Below are positions 36,650 to 36,875 of a DNA stretch of 36,875 nt, piece after piece (position 1 is the first letter of the stretch; each line of letters begins with the position of its first letter). The position numbers were made by a program, and so were the translations under genes. The notes under the pieces are model-generated. The model was not told the origin of the DNA and searched no databases. It saw only the letters and a list, made by a program, of their open reading frames with translations. Source of the stretch: Nonomuraea sp. PA05 (lineage in GTDB: Bacteria > Actinomycetota > Actinomycetes > Streptosporangiales > Streptosporangiaceae); the NCBI RefSeq assembly GCF_008086045.1, contig NZ_VSEY01000077.1:1-36875 (forward strand). The letters are read 5' to 3'.

Positions 36650-36875
36650 TCAAGGAGTGTGCGGATAAACGAACCAGCGGGTGAAGGGCTGGCCTAGCTT
36701 GGCGGGTCGGGTGGTGGCCGTCTGTGCGACGGGTTCTTCGCCGGCAGGGCGTGGTGCGGGCCGCCAGGCGTGGCGCAACCCAGCGAGCGTGGCGCGGCCG
36801 CATTGGGTTCGTGGGGCGGCTGGGGTGGTTTCGGTGTGTGCGGTCATGCGTTCGCGCACCAACGGGCGGCCCCAC
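36650..36875 (-). CDS. Possible C-terminal end of a gene entering from the right edge
   Basis: A frame open to the window edge reads WGRPLVRERMTAHTETTP and stops at 36650 after TRWFVYPHTP. Third-position GC bias is moderate. No domain is recognised and no start can be set. It may be non-coding. Confidence 0.25.
   Translation of the reverse strand, partial: WGRPLVRERMTAHTETTPAAPRTQCGRATLAGLRHAWRPAPRPAGEEPVAQTATTRPAKLGQPFTRWFVYPHTP

Overview
The window is about 70% GC with dense coding, strong third-position GC bias and many GTG/TTG starts. It carries actinobacterial hallmarks: DUF3263, DUF1707, a mycosin-like subtilase, a SepF paralog, a split OtsA/OtsB pair, CIRCE-controlled groEL and a DinB/DUF664 protein. 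It is an actinomycete chromosome, probably of the Streptosporangiales/Streptomycetales type. The order groEL - cold-shock gene - sulfur-carrier gene - threonine-synthase-like gene resembles the Streptomyces arrangement as I remember it; the family assignment is inference.

Left part (1-7600). The first 8 codons of groEL sit at the edge on the minus strand behind two CIRCE operators. Next come a cold-shock gene with a strong terminator and a two-gene operon for a MoaD/ThiS-like sulfur carrier and a threonine-synthase-family PLP enzyme. That operon is headed by a SAM-I (S-box) riboswitch whose closing helix abuts the ribosome binding site. This is the most informative system here: it argues that the 'threonine synthase' is a methionine-pathway enzyme of the MetM/MetO type, making homocysteine from O-phosphohomoserine with a protein thiocarboxylate. 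An ECF-like sigma factor and otsA then diverge from a 31-bp gap. An MFS transporter, a secreted protein, otsB and a DUF3263 gene follow.

Middle (7700-18000). A SAM-hydroxide adenosyltransferase is followed by a secreted protein translationally coupled to a membrane-anchored mycosin-like protease. A DUF35/lipid-transfer-type thiolase pair has a palindrome inside its promoter spacer. A complete five-gene oligopeptide/dipeptide ABC importer runs on the minus strand, with a perfect 16-bp stem-loop between the binding-protein and first permease genes.

18000-32500. This stretch holds a TagG/TagH-like polysaccharide exporter, a 57-codon gene behind a LexA-box-like palindrome, a large structured-looking non-coding stretch, a Gly-rich secreted protein, a KamA-family radical-SAM enzyme, a DUF1707 protein, plsX, a CtpE-like P-type ATPase with an in-frame 21-bp minisatellite, argS (ATGA-coupled to the ATPase), a two-helix membrane protein, C-rich 52-bp repeats and an orphan sepF.

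Right part (32500-36875) looks like a decaying accessory zone. It has a PhzF-family gene broken by one extra G, a two-component remnant with an internal stop and a 39-bp tandem duplication, an intact CPBP-family protease, a DinB/DUF664 gene and the eroded C-terminus of an IS630-type transposase.
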